Positions 1-10,760 of a DNA stretch of 64,000 nt are shown in pieces. The number at the start of each line of letters is the position of its first letter. Positions within the stretch are counted from its first letter, which is position 1. This DNA comes from Symbiodinium sp. CCMP2592. Its lineage: Eukaryota > Sar > Dinophyceae > Suessiales > Symbiodiniaceae. A program made the translations under genes and the position numbers. The notes below the pieces were generated by a model, which was not told where the DNA came from, did no database searches, and saw only the letters and a list, made by a program, of their open reading frames with translations. The stretch lies in contig CAJNDT010003301.1 of the NCBI GenBank assembly GCA_905221615.1, positions 683,255 through 747,254 of the forward strand, written 5' to 3'.

Positions 1-2
1 TG

Positions 3-2493
3 TGCGAATCGGATGCCCAGAGTACGGGGCGCAAGATGATCGAGACCTTGGATCATTTCATGGCCCTCGTGTCGCCAGACCATGATGGTGTTGCCGACTC
101 CCGCCGTCGGCTTCAGGAGTGGAGTGCCAGCAAGGCGGCGGAGATGAACAAGCTGTCTTTGATCGAGTACGCAGTGGAGAACAGCAGTGAGGGCGGTCGT
201 GCGTCCGTGAGCATTGCTCACGTCGGCGACCTTCTGTTGCGGGCCCAGCAGTCGTGTTTGGACATCGGCGAGCACGGCGAGACTGGACGAGACTCGCTTG
301 CCTTGGGGAGCTTGCTTCGCAATGTTCTGCTCCACTTGTCCGATCAGGCGGGAAGGGGGTTTTGTTCGACATTTGGTCGGAGGACGGAGATGCTCCAGAA
401 GGGTACAGGTATACATGACATAGACATAGACATAGCAGACATAGCACTTCGGATACACTTGCAGAAGCCTTGGGGCCATTGAACCACTGAGTAGTTTTGG
501 ATCCTTTGTCATTTTGTGTCCAGTGGAACCACTACTACTACTACTTATGCTAAAGTTGTGACTGACTAAAGTACATTGGTACACGAGAATCATTAGAATC
601 TTCTAAAAGACTTTTGTGGCAGCTTTGTTTTTCTGGGCCTTGCAGATGGCGGCAGTGCCAACCGGCGGAGCCATGATCACAGGCCAGTGCTTCAACATTG
701 CACAGGACCTGATTCAGAAGATTTTGAAGAGCCAGACCTTCACACGCCAGACGCTCATCAAGTTCCTCAAGATCTTGCGAGATGGCCAACAGCATCTCCA
801 GCAGACCAGGAGCTTTCTTGCAGGCGGCAAGGACGCAGCGGCCCGTGTGGAGGCTGACCCCGACCACGAGAAGCTCCTCGGCCTGGTGCAGTCCCACCGG
901 AACATCACGACATTTGCCACCAAGCTGTCCGATGTGCGGGTCAACGTTCCGGACGCCAACGACGCAGACTTGCCATGTACGCAGATGATCCCCGTGCCAT
1001 CCATCGGCCAGCTCCCTCCAGATGTCACTGATGTGTTGTCGTATGTTCTAGCTGAGACTGCGAACAATGCCGTGTCTTTGGTCTCAGCGATCCAGGCGGA
1101 TGCCTATGATTTGCATATGCCAGCGACATCATGGAAGAAGGCTTTGACGGATGCTTCGAGTCTGGATGAGGTGTACCGGACAGCGAGAGCAAACCTGGCC
1201 TCCGTGAAGGGCCTGGTCGTGCAGAAGCATGTGACGGAAGCTGACCAGGCTGCGAATCTCAACTGACCATGTCTTTGTAATGTCATGCTCGCGACGGCAT
1301 ATAAGCAACGGTGTGGTGTGCCAGTAGTGATCCGTAGAGTCGTAGAGTCGTAGAGTAGAGTTTCAGTAGAGTGTTGTAGAATTGTAGAAGTGTTGCAGTG
1401 TAGCGGAGCAGGTTTTTTCAGCGACTTCAACCAGAAGCGATGTCCGATCTCCTCCATCATCCCCATTGCATCAGATGCGATAAGCCGACCCAGCAGTCAA
1501 ACCCGGCACAGGTGCTCGACAAGGCGGATGAGCTTTCCAGCGTCGTGACCTCACTGGTGGATGAGGATGAGGACAAGGATGCAGTGCTGTCGCACTGGAC
1601 TCGGTTCAATCAGGAGGTCCGCACCCTGAAGGAGCACACCAACGCTGCACGAGTGATGAAGACCGAGGCAGTGTTGTGGCACAACATGTGCAACGTTCGT
1701 GTGAAGGATTCCGCCAAAAAGGTCGTGAGTGCCGAGCTGGCCAGCATCGCGAATGGCAAGCCGCACCATGACCTCATCCTCAAACAGTTGTTTGAGGAGG
1801 CCAAGAAGTTCGGCTAAGCGGATGCAGTCCACTGTGCGTGTTGTGAGATGGGGTCCGCTCATGGCACCCGTACGGCCTGCGCCGACTTTTCTCCCTAGGA
1901 CCAGAGTGTCGCAACTCTTGAGTGCTGCGGTCAGGGGCCAGCTTCCAGCTGATTTAGGTTTGAGTTTTGACTGACTGGTATGGCCATTGCATGGCTAGGC
2001 TAGGTTTAGCAATACGGCCTCCGGCAAAGGCGCATGACGGTGTGTCAAGTTAAAGTGCTGTTCCCTTGACCGCACGTTTTCGTGCATATATCCGGAACCA
2101 TGTGCCCTTCTGATGGTTTGGTGAGAGGGGTCGTGGATGACCGCTAGTCCGCTAGTCATGCTCTTCGGGCGGGTAGGACCGGGTAGGACAGTTGGGGTTT
2201 GCTGTCTTTCGCTTTTGAGTTTGGAAGAGCTAGCATGTTCTTCCCAGCTCGATTGGAGAGTTAGCGTACTGGGTTAAGGACCTCCACCAGGCCATCCGCC
2301 ACATGTGGTCAGGATTTCAGACGGCTGCCCATGCACAGATCGGCGCAGCAGTGAAAAGGTGAGGTGCGCTGCATTGTTCGATGGCCTGCTTTGTAGATAT
2401 GGCATATCATTTCAGATATGGCTTGGTTTGGTCGGCGAGTCTCCATGGACGTTTCTGGCAATTTGAAGAAGCTGTGGAGGACACGCATAATTG
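3..2493 (+). CDS. Unrecognised multi-exon gene, 5' end outside the window
   Basis: I do not recognise this protein. The frame is open from base 3, so the 5' end is missing. A splice model that keeps frame is: exon to about 402 or 408 (GT donor), exon 656-1248 (acceptor ggcggcag, GC donor after gaccag), exon 1422-1807 (acceptor ggttttttcag), exon 2248-2358 (acceptor ttcttcccag, donor GTGAGG), and terminal exon 2416-2493 ending in TGA. Exon phases match at each join. If the 1808 GT is not a donor, the protein simply ends at the TAA at 1815. The product is mostly helical and hydrophilic, with no signal peptide or membrane span; one stretch near 1555-1580 is acidic (VDEDEDKD). The exon at 2248 is too short to show up as a long ORF but is coding-like (KDLHQAIRHMWSGFQTAAHA). 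Function is unknown, and the exact splice sites are my inference. Confidence 0.5.
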
Positions 2494-3277
2494 AGTTGCA
2501 TCAGCAGAACTTCAAGGTCCGAGAACAGTTGAAACATACTCCAGAGTAAAAGCCTTGACTTCTCGGAATGCAAGCTCGCAAGACTCCGAGGCAGTGTTTC
2601 CTATGGTAATCCATGACCGAAATAGTCTAGTCCGTCCAGTCCGTTTCCGATGGTGCGTCAATTGTGAGTGTACTTGGGATCGTAGTTTGAATCGTACTGG
2701 AACTTGTACATGGTCCTGCGATCGTACTTGGTATCGTATTCAAATCGTACTTTGGAATCGTACTGGAACCTGTAATCGTATTTTGGAATCGTACTCGGTA
2801 TCGTATTCAAACCGTAAAATTAAATAATCCAGGATTAACAAGGCTTGCCTTGTCACGGATGTCATAAGAGTATTGCTAGCTTCAGTGTGCAGCTGGTGCA
2901 GGCTGACTTCGGCGGCGACAGTTGTGCACTACAGGGTTAGCTGCGAAAAGATTCCAAGCTTTTGCGTGCGTTTGCCGCAAGCCTGGACGGTGCACCTCGA
3001 CGATGCCGGAGTGGTCGCCTGAGGTGCCGCTTATTTGCGGGAATCAGCAGTGTTATGTAGGTGCGGCTGAGGAATGTGCAACAGACCCAGGCTTCATGTG
3101 GCAAGCTTGGCAGCCTCGCTGCGGTGTAGACATCCTCACGCTCATGACATCCTCTTATCCCTTTGCCAACAGGGGTATGTTGATCGTCCTATCTTTGGAA
3201 TGCTCCACGACACAGACTCAGCTTTGGGTCTTAGCTATGTGGGCTGGTCTTATGAAGTCCATGCTGTTTGTAACTGT
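2494..3277. other. Intergenic stretch with a degenerate TCGTA repeat
   Basis: I see no supportable gene here. Bases about 2,680-2,815 consist of irregular copies of TCGTACTGGAA/TCGTATTC-like words spaced roughly 10-15 bases apart, a decayed short tandem repeat. The remainder is unremarkable. Confidence 0.5.
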
Positions 3278-3311
3278 AACTTAAAGTGTCCGCCCTTGGA
3301 CACCTTAAGTT
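3278..3311. repeat. 34-bp hairpin, copy 1
   Basis: The arms are AACTTAAAGTGTCC and GGACACCTTAAGTT around a 6-base loop, with one mismatch in 14 pairs. A second copy of identical length lies 67 bases downstream, with the same arms and a different loop. The pair could be a miniature element end, a transcript-end structure or a protein-binding palindrome. It lies just upstream of the RCC1-like pseudogene. Confidence 0.8.
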
Positions 3312-3344
3312 AACGAACTGTTTGTACGTCTTGTTTTTATGAGC

Positions 3345-3378
3345 AACTTAAAGTGTCCGCCCCCGGACACCTTAAGTT
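3345..3378. repeat. 34-bp hairpin, copy 2
   Basis: Both 14-base arms are the same as at 3,278-3,311, but the loop is GCCCCC instead of GCCCTT. The two copies are followed by different sequence, so this is a duplicated hairpin rather than one long tandem repeat. Confidence 0.8.
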
Positions 3379-3407
3379 AGAGAAGGGTTTGTTCCACGGT
3401 TTTTTTT

Positions 3408-4830
3408 TTGCGGAATGCATGTAAGCTCGGCTCGCCTGGGCCAATGCCGACTTTGTGGCAGCAGAGGTGTGTAGCATCAGCCGTGCGATGCTCTGCTACT
3501 CAAATACTGCAATACGGTCGATGGATCAGTGGTGACAATGGAGTTGTGCCGACTTCCGACAGCGACAGCAGTGCAGTACGGGATCAGCTGCGAGTACTGC
3601 AGCAGACCCAAGCCTCTCGTGGTGCCTTCGATGCCATCTTTCTGGCCAGTGTTGTGTGCCGGTCTGAGTCCTTCAGCTCGACCATGCATCTCGCTGGGTG
3701 GCACTTCACAGCAGCGCTGTTACTGGGGCTCAGGCTCGGCCGGTTCATTGGGGGCTTTCCGTTCAGGGCGTAGGCTCCGTTTGTGTATTAGCCGGTCTGG
3801 GCTCTTCGGCTCTGCCGTGCATCTCGTGAGTCGGCTTCTCGCAGCATCGTCGCAGTTTGCAGGGCCCAGCCTCAGTTCTGCGTGCATTCTTGCTTCCTGG
3901 CATTTCGCATCGCGTCATTGCAGTGTGCAGGGCCCAGGCTCTGTCTGTTCATTGTGATGGCCTCGCCAGCTGGATATTTTGCTTCATAGCGGTTTGCGAT
4001 ATTCCGCAGAAGCAAAAGCTCATGCGGACTTTGGTGGAGGCGGCAGCCCGGCTGAATCAGCCGCGAGGTGTGCAGCAGATCCAAGCTTCTTGTGATGCCT
4101 TTGCCGGATTCCTATGTGCGGATGTGTGGTCACTTGGGGCAGTGCCGGCTATGATGGCGAAAAGAGTGACATACAGAACTCGTTGATGAATTTTTTTGTT
4201 GCATCAAATGATGCCCACCTCGGTTGTGATGACAGTAAAGCTCAGCTGTCCGCACTTTGTGCTGGTGCATTTACTGCAATCCTGTCTAATGGATCTGTGC
4301 CAGTGGCGACAGCAGTCGTTCTGCTCCCGGCCTCTGACTTTTGCGTCGCGGCTGCTTCCGCGGTGATGTTTCAGTGGTCACACGCCAGCCGTGCAATAGA
4401 GGATCAGCTGCAAGCTGTGCAGCAAACTATGCCTTTGCAGTCAAAGCTTTCGTGGTGGATTTGCGTACACGTGGTAGGTTGCTCAACTGCAATCCTGGCT
4501 GATGGATCTGTGATCACGTGGCTTTCTGCGGCTTTTGTCGGCGACATGTGCTCCAAACCTCATGTGCTGCAACTGCCTCCTGCAACACGGCACTGCCTAG
4601 CTCAAGTCGAGTTCCCTGCTGTATTGCAAAAACGAACTTCAATGTGCTGCTGATGCAAGCTTCTGCACTTGCTGCCTGGGCTTTTGCAGGGATCCGTGCT
4701 CGCTTAGGGCGGCGCTGGCAATGTGCTGATCGCAATGGCAGGTGTCTTATCAAGCTTGTTCTGCATTCCTGGTCGGTGGGACGGTGTCGCATGTGGTGAT
4801 GCCGGCTTCGATGGCGCGGTGCTTTCGCTG
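3408..4830 (+). pseudogene. Decayed RCC1/HERC-like repeat gene
   Basis: Fragments in different frames match the RCC1-like repeat that I associate with dinoflagellates (consensus around AILADGSVVTWGDAGFGGDSSAVQDQL...VQQIQAS). Visible pieces are DGSVVT near 3,520-3,537 (+1 frame relative to the next piece), DSSAVRDQLRVLQQTQASRG near 3,561-3,620, VQQIQASCDAF near 4,068-4,100, VVTWGSAGYDG near 4,126-4,160, GAFTAILSNGSV near 4,261-4,300, AIEDQLQAVQQ then STAILADGSVITW near 4,390-4,525, and GDAGFDGAV near 4,797-4,825. The frame changes repeatedly and the repeats degrade between these islands, so a working propeller cannot be made from this locus. RCC1-type propellers act in guanine-nucleotide exchange or as domains of HERC ubiquitin ligases; which parent gene this came from cannot be told. 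The family call is mine from pattern recognition. Confidence 0.65.
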
Positions 4831-5163
4831 GAAGCTGCCTGGCCCTGGTTTGGGGTCGGTCTGAGCGCTTCCGCTCTTTTGTGCATTTCGCTGGCGCTCA
4901 GGTTGCCTGTGTATCGTGCGGGTCGGAGCGCAGCTCTACCGGCTCCACCGTGCAGTTTGCTAGCTGGGACTTCGCATCATCGCAATGCTGCCCGTGTACC
5001 GTGAAGGTTTGAGTGCTACTCGACCGTGCGTCTTGCTAGAAGGCGGCCGGAGCATCATCGTACTGTGCAGGTCTCAGGCTCCGATTGTGCCTCGTGACAG
5101 TCTGATTGTTTAGCTGGCACTTGGCGTAGACACAGTTTGCAGGACTCACGTGCCTATACCGCT

Positions 5164-6790
5164 CGTGCCGGGCAGGCCTAGTTGGACGTCCATGTGTCAA
5201 GTTTTGCTGCCATGCTTGTTCGGTTACCGTCACAGGCTATAGCATAGACAGCGCGTTTAAAACTTGCTGCCATGCTTGTTCGCTTTCCAGTACAGGCTGG
5301 AGCATGGACGGCATGTGTGAAGCTTTGCTGCTGCGCTTGTGTGCTCACCAAGTCCAGCTTGGGGCAACGACAGCGAGTGCGACTTTTGCTGCATGCTTGC
5401 TCGCTCGCCAGTATAGGTCGGAGCATGGGCAGCATGTGTGACGTTTTGCTGTCGCTTGCCAGTGCAAGTTGGAGCATGGACGGCGTGTGTGCAGTCTTGC
5501 TGCCGCGCTTGTTCGGTTACCGTCACAGGCTAGAGCATGGACAGCGCGTTTAAAACTTGCTGCCATGCCTGTTCGCTTTCCAGTACAGGCTGGAGCATGG
5601 ACGGCATGTGTGAAGCTTTGCTGCTGCGCTTCTGTGCTCACCAAGTCCAGCTTGGGGCAACGACAGCGTGTGCGACTTTTGCTGCATGCTTGCTCGCTCT
5701 CCAGTTTTGGTCGGAGCATGGGCAGCATGTGTGACGTTTTGCTGTCGCTTGCCAGTGCAAGTTGGAGCATGGACGGCGTGTGTGCAGTCTTGCTGCCGCG
5801 CTTGTTCGGTTACCAGCGCGGGCTGGAGCATAGACGGCGTGTGTAAAATCTGCTGCCATGCCTGTTCGCTTTCCAGTACAGGCTGGAGCATGGACGGCAT
5901 GTGTGAAGCTTTGCTGCTGCGCTTGTGTGCTCACCAAGTCCAGCTTGGGGCAAAGACAGCGTGCGCGACTTTTGCTGCATGCTTGCTCGCTCACCAGTAT
6001 AGGTCGGAGCATGGGCAGCATGTGTGACGTTTTGCTGTCGCTTGCCAGTGCAAGTTGGAGCATGGACGGCGTGTGTGCAGTCTTGCTGCCGCGCTTGTTC
6101 GGTTACCAGCGCGGGCTGGAGCATAGACGGCATGTGTAAAATCTGCTGCCATGCCTGTTCGCTTTCCAGTACAGGCTGGAGCATGGACGGCATGTGTGAA
6201 GCTTTGCCGCCGCGCTTGTGCGCTCACCAAGTGACCCGGTACAGATTGGAGCATGGACGGCGTGTGTGACAATTTTTGCTGCGTGCTTGTTCGCTTACCA
6301 GTACGGTTAGAGCACGGATGGCGTGTGTGAAGTTTTGCGGCCATGCTGGTTCGCTCACCAGTACAGGCTGGAGCTTGGACGGCATGTACGAAGCTTTTCT
6401 ACCGCACCTGTTAGCTGTTAGCTTTTTAGTGCAGGCTGGAGCATGCCTCCAAGTACAGAAAACGATGTGTGTGACTGTGTGCTGCCGTGCTCTGTCGCTC
6501 ACCGACACAGGTTGGCACATGGATGGCGTTTGTGCAGCTTTGCTGCCATGCTCTTGTTCACTTGCCAGTACACGTTGCGGCGTGGCCGGCGTGTGCGAAA
6601 CTTTGCCGCCATGCTCGCCGACCTACCAGTACAGGCCGGAGGGTGGATGGCATGTGTGAAGCTGTGCTGCCATGCTTGTCCCCTTGCCAGTGCGAAATAG
6701 AGCATGGACGGCATCGGTGACAGTTTGCCGCCATGCTTGTTCGCATATCAATGCCAATTTGGAGCATGGATGGAGTGTGCTATGTTCTGC
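5164..6790. repeat. Satellite array, ~58-60 bp monomers with a ~293 bp five-monomer higher-order unit
   Basis: Each monomer contains a variant of TTGCTGCCATGCTTGTTCG, then a line like CCAGTACAGGCTGGAGCATG, then GACGGCATGTGTGAAG. Monomers diverge from each other, but every fifth one is nearly identical. The marker GTTCGGTTACC occurs at about 5,218, 5,510, 5,803 and 6,097, giving periods of 292, 293 and 294 bases. The monomers at 6,200-6,790 and at 5,164-5,217 are more diverged flanking units. Long open frames occur on both strands because the monomer has few stops, but they translate to the same repetitive Cys- and Ser-rich string. I read the array as non-coding satellite. Confidence 0.85.
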
Positions 6791-7998
6791 TGGAGCTGGA
6801 CGGCCGTACAAGATGACCCCTGTCAGTTTTGCTCGTCTTGTTGAGTGAGTGCGTGTTATCCATGCAAAGCCACGGCCTACGTGAGTCACCAAACCAGGGT
6901 GTCATGCCTGGCCCAAAAACTCTTTCCTGGTCCATGGACACCCTTGCGATGAGAATTTGCACTTAGTTAACTGGACAAGTTTCTGCTGTCCCTGTGACCT
7001 CGAGGCCGCTGTCCACATCATCTTGCCCACGTTGAGAGTGAGGCCTTGATGGCCTCACCTCTAACTTCAATAGGCCCTAGGCCCTAGGCCCTTGTCCCCC
7101 TTTTTTTTTTTTTCTCAGTCGAACGAGCCTTGGAACGCTAAATAGATGTGCAGTTCGCCAGGAGCAACGTTTGGCTGCATGCTGCAAAACCGCTTTCCTT
7201 GTATGTTCCGGTGCATGTGACACGTTGCCCGCACGGTGACTGGATGCTCGCCCCTGCCAGCTCCCAGGGTGACCGTGCATGATGATACACAAGGCCCGAG
7301 CATGCTGGACAAATGCGCTTAGCAAGCCGTGCAACAATGCTGAGAGGGTTTGTGAAGTTCTTGTGCATACTGTGGTTATGCTTCTTGTGTGAGCTGGGGC
7401 CTAGCATTGCACTTCCTGCGTAAACCGGCCCTCCGGAAGCTTAACACCGAGTGCCAGAAGATGCGTGCTCAGTGTCGCATCTATCACACTCAAGGTTGAC
7501 ATTCTTGCCCCCCGCTTTTTTTTTTTTTTCGGGGTTGGCTACTGCCATCTCTCTGGTGGATAGCATTCACACAGAGGTGCCAACAGATTGTGTCGAAAAC
7601 TCCGGTCTCCGCTACCCGTGCAGGGCGTATTAGCTGATGCGCGGGCCTGCTGGCCTAATGATGACTATGCGGACTAGAGCCTCAGCCCTGGGCTCGTACT
7701 TCTGCTGCAGCTGGATTTTGCCTAGTGGCTTAATAGGCGATACACCGCTTTCACGCCGGTTTTGTTGCGACCTTCCACGCTCATGTGTTGCGTGGAGAAT
7801 TCCTGTCCAGTCACAAGTCGATGACCTGTGAGTTCTTTGCTGTGCTTGGTGTTGCGTGCTCCGGGAGCCATCTGCGCAAGTGCTGCTGGCTATAGTTAGA
7901 CGCTCACGGCGAGCCTTTTTCTCCCGTGGCTGGTGTTGCTAGGTTGCACAACGACAATGCCATATGCCTGTGATCGGCCTTTTTCAGGGGTCGTGGTG
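6791..7998. other. Gene-free stretch with two poly-T runs
   Basis: No gene is supportable. Runs of T lie at about 7,099-7,114 (followed by ctcag) and 7,518-7,532. Either could be a polypyrimidine tract of an acceptor or an old retroposed tail, but no coding-like exon follows them convincingly. Confidence 0.4.
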
Positions 7999-7999
7999 C

Positions 8000-9400
8000 C
8001 GATCATGGCGTTCGTTGTCCGTCAATCTTGCCAGGACCTGTGACGTGGGCCCCGTTGACGTGGGCCCCGTGGCTTTTCTGGGCACGCGCTGATTGCAACC
8101 CAAGCGTGCGTGACCAACTTTACGGATTTGCGTGTGTGGCTTCTGATTGCGACGGCTTGGTTTGCAGCCCAAGCGTGCATGACCAGCTTTACGGATTCGA
8201 GTGCAGCAATTGCCGTTGCTGTCCCTCAGCTTTGACAAAGTTTGGCCGAGCAGGTGGGAGGTGTTGACGTGGCCTGCGAGTCCCCAAATGACGTGGCCAC
8301 TGGCAAGTGGAACATATGACATATGACCACTGGTGCCTATCTCTCAGTCCTTACGTGGTTGTCTGCAGCCCAAGCGTGCATGACCAGCTTTACGGATTTG
8401 AGTGCAGCAATTGCCGTTGCTGTCCCTCAGCTTTGACAAAGTTTGGCCGAGCAGGTGGGAGGTGTTGACGCGGCCTGCGAGTCCCCAAATGACGTGGCTA
8501 CTGGCAAGTGGAACATATGACCGCTGGTGCCTATCTCTCAGTCCTTGCGTGGTTGAAGGCTGGCTACATTCTTGTGTCGGCAATTTGCTCGAGGGGCACC
8601 GATATCCTCGTAACAGCCTTTGGCCACTGATGCCTATCTCTCAGTCCTTGCGTGGTTGAAAGCTGGCTGCGTACTTGTGTCGGCAATTTGTTCGCAAGGT
8701 GCCGGCATCCTCGTCGCTGCAGCTCCACAACAGCTATCAACTTGCGTACTTGTCGGCAATTTGCTCGAAAGGCGCCGGTGTCCTCGTGGCAATTTCGCGA
8801 TTCACTTGCTGTGCGATGTTTCGTGCCACTGTGGCTCTTGTTTTGCAGTGCCGAGAAAGGCGTTCATCTTACGGTGGAGCGCCGGTAACCTCCAGGTGAT
8901 GACCTGGCCAAGTACTTCGGGCATCCTTGTGCAGAGGCGCAGCCCGCTTACAGAGGGTGCTGCACTCTTTTCTCCGACTTGCGAGGCTTGAGATCCGTTA
9001 TGCTGACGGAGCCCGGCTGAAATGTTGGAGCAGCATTGCTCACAGTAGTGTTGCTTACCGGTGCTACTAGGTAGCCTCTGCCGTTCCACACTCAGCACGA
9101 ATTCTTATGTTGCCGATGTGGCGAGCCATTCACGTGGTCGCGGATGCTTGTATCTCAGACCCAGCGTGGTGAATGCTTGCGTGCTTGTCGGCAATGAGCT
9201 TGAAAGGGCACCTGTGCCCTTATGGCACCTTCGCAGCAGCTGTATAAGGTTCGACTGTCGGAAGTTTCGATTGTTGAGTTGTGATCTCTTCACGGCGTGA
9301 TCCGTGCAGTCGCTCTTGCTTTCGGGCGGAGACAGGAGTTCATCTTGCGATGAAAGTGCAGCCGGCTGGCCGGGGTGCAGCATTGCATCTCTGACTCAGC
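8000..9400. repeat. Nested degenerate tandem duplications (about 201 bp and 100 bp periods)
   Basis: The segment starting TGCAGCCCAAGCGTGCATGA at 8,163 is repeated at 8,364, a period of 201 bases, with only scattered changes and a 7-base AACATATGAC-type duplication in the first copy. Downstream, a second motif (CTCTCAGTCCTTGCGTGGTTG ... GTCGGCAATTTG ... TCCTCGT) recurs at about 8,540, 8,640 and, more diverged, around 8,750 and 9,185. No gene is evident inside. Confidence 0.75.
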
Positions 9401-9527
9401 AGCCTGTGGCGCTTGCGGACAATGACATCACCTTTTGGGTTTGAGTGACAGAGTAAGCCGTCAGACGCCTCGCAATCTTGATGGATTGCTTCGTGTGCAG
9501 CTCGACACCATGGGGCCCTTCGTGCGT

Positions 9528-10217
9528 GGGGTGTGGAGGGCCCGATGTGTTCGAGCATCGTGCTCATGGACCATCGGTGCTTCTTCTTACGACTCAGACA
9601 GTCGCAATCTCCCATTGCAAAACGAAGGTGAGCGAGTGTCAGCGAGAATTTGCATTCCCTTTACATATTTGTGAGAATGCAGATACATCCCACATTTATA
9701 TTCAACCTTTGAATGCCCTTATATGTTTAGGGCTACAGGAATCAGAAGGAAATAAGACGAAACTCACCGAAGGTGATATAGTTTTATTTCCCTGATTCCG
9801 TTTTTGAAATGTTTTACATTTCAAAGAGCCCGACATTTTCCTCTCAATCGTTTGCGGTTTTCGCTTGAGCGATTCTGGATCCCGTTTGCATTTGCAACGT
9901 TGTGGCTCCAGGGTGGGAGGTGGGAAACCCTGTAGCTGAGCAAATCCTCAGTTTTTGTCCCGCCCGCCCATTCCCTTTTATTTCAAGTCGGGGTGTGGAG
10001 GGCCCGATGTGTTCGAGCATCGTGCTCATGGACCATCGGTGCTTCTTCTTACGACTCAGACAGTCGCAATCTCCCATTGCAAAACGAAGGTGAGCGAGTG
10101 TCAGCGAGAATTTGCATTCCCTTTACATATTTGTGAGAATGCAGATACATCCCACATTTATATTCAACCTTTGAATGCCCTTATATGTTTAGGGCTACAG
10201 GAATCAGAAGGAAATAA
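9528..10217. mobile_element. Miniature element or partial duplication: perfect 228-bp direct repeats around a 234-bp core
   Basis: Bases 9,528-9,755 and 9,990-10,217 are identical over all 228 positions that I compared. Between them lie 234 bases, most of which (9,756-9,945) match a repeat at 60,128-60,314. The size and layout resemble a TRIM (terminal-repeat retrotransposon in miniature). However, the repeats start GGGG and end ATAA rather than TG...CA, and I see no target-site duplication (flanks cttcgtgcgt and tttcaatttt). A partial tandem duplication of a 462-bp unit explains it equally well. Perfect identity implies a recent event. Confidence 0.6.
9756..9945. repeat. Structured repeat family, copy 1
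   Basis: This matches 60,128-60,314. It contains three predicted hairpins: TCACC-gaa-GGTGA at 9,764-9,776; TTTGAAATG-tttta-CATTTCAAA at 9,803-9,825; and AATCG...GCG-gtttt-CGC...CGATT at 9,846-9,874. These are followed by a conserved block GGGAGGTGGGAAACCC near 9,914-9,930. The second and third hairpins differ in sequence from copy 2, but the pairing is kept. I do not recognise a known RNA. Orientation is undetermined. Confidence 0.65.
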
Positions 10218-10760
10218 TTTCAATTTTAAAAGATCCGACCTCCAGGAGCTGTGCGTGGCGAGGCAGCCAGGAGCCGATGGGCATAGATGCGAGCTTGGCT
10301 TGCTGGTCGAGGCTGTCGTAAAAAGGCAGTCTAGGCCTAGGCATGAGGTCCGATGCTGCGCAGAGTGCCTGCAGAGCTACGCAGATATTCGTAGAGGCAC
10401 GACATTATCCCATCTTGCCGACCGCACCCGCTCTGCATGTCATTCTTGATTTTCTTGCCGCCACCCGCGCCTCAGCAAAGCAAGTCCGGAGATCCCAGAT
10501 GACCGTCCTATCCGGCACTGCGTTGGCTGGCCCGCAACGCTCAAGGGCAGTCCCTGTCGGATGCCCTTGGCAGCCCTGAAATTTCTGCCTACACGTATTC
10601 CAGCACAACCAAAGATCGCCGCGAAGCATGGATCCTCTGAGAAACGTGATAGGATCCTCGTCCGACGCGACGTGGGCTCTGTGAGGTCATCCAGGGCGGT
10701 GCAGAAGCTGGCCTAATGCTGTGCTTGGATGCAGTCATGTCGTGTTGCAAAACGCTTCCA

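Noticed and set aside
5164..6790. Overlapping long frames and regular spacing that could suggest a repeat protein or a CRISPR array
   Set aside because: Monomers are 58-60 bp with no separate unique spacers, and frames on both strands repeat the same text; it is satellite DNA in a eukaryote.
9340..10077. Paired minus-strand frames at 9,340-9,615 and 9,844-10,077 sharing their N-terminal sequence
   Set aside because: They are shared only because the 228-bp direct repeat is duplicated; there is no domain or codon signature.
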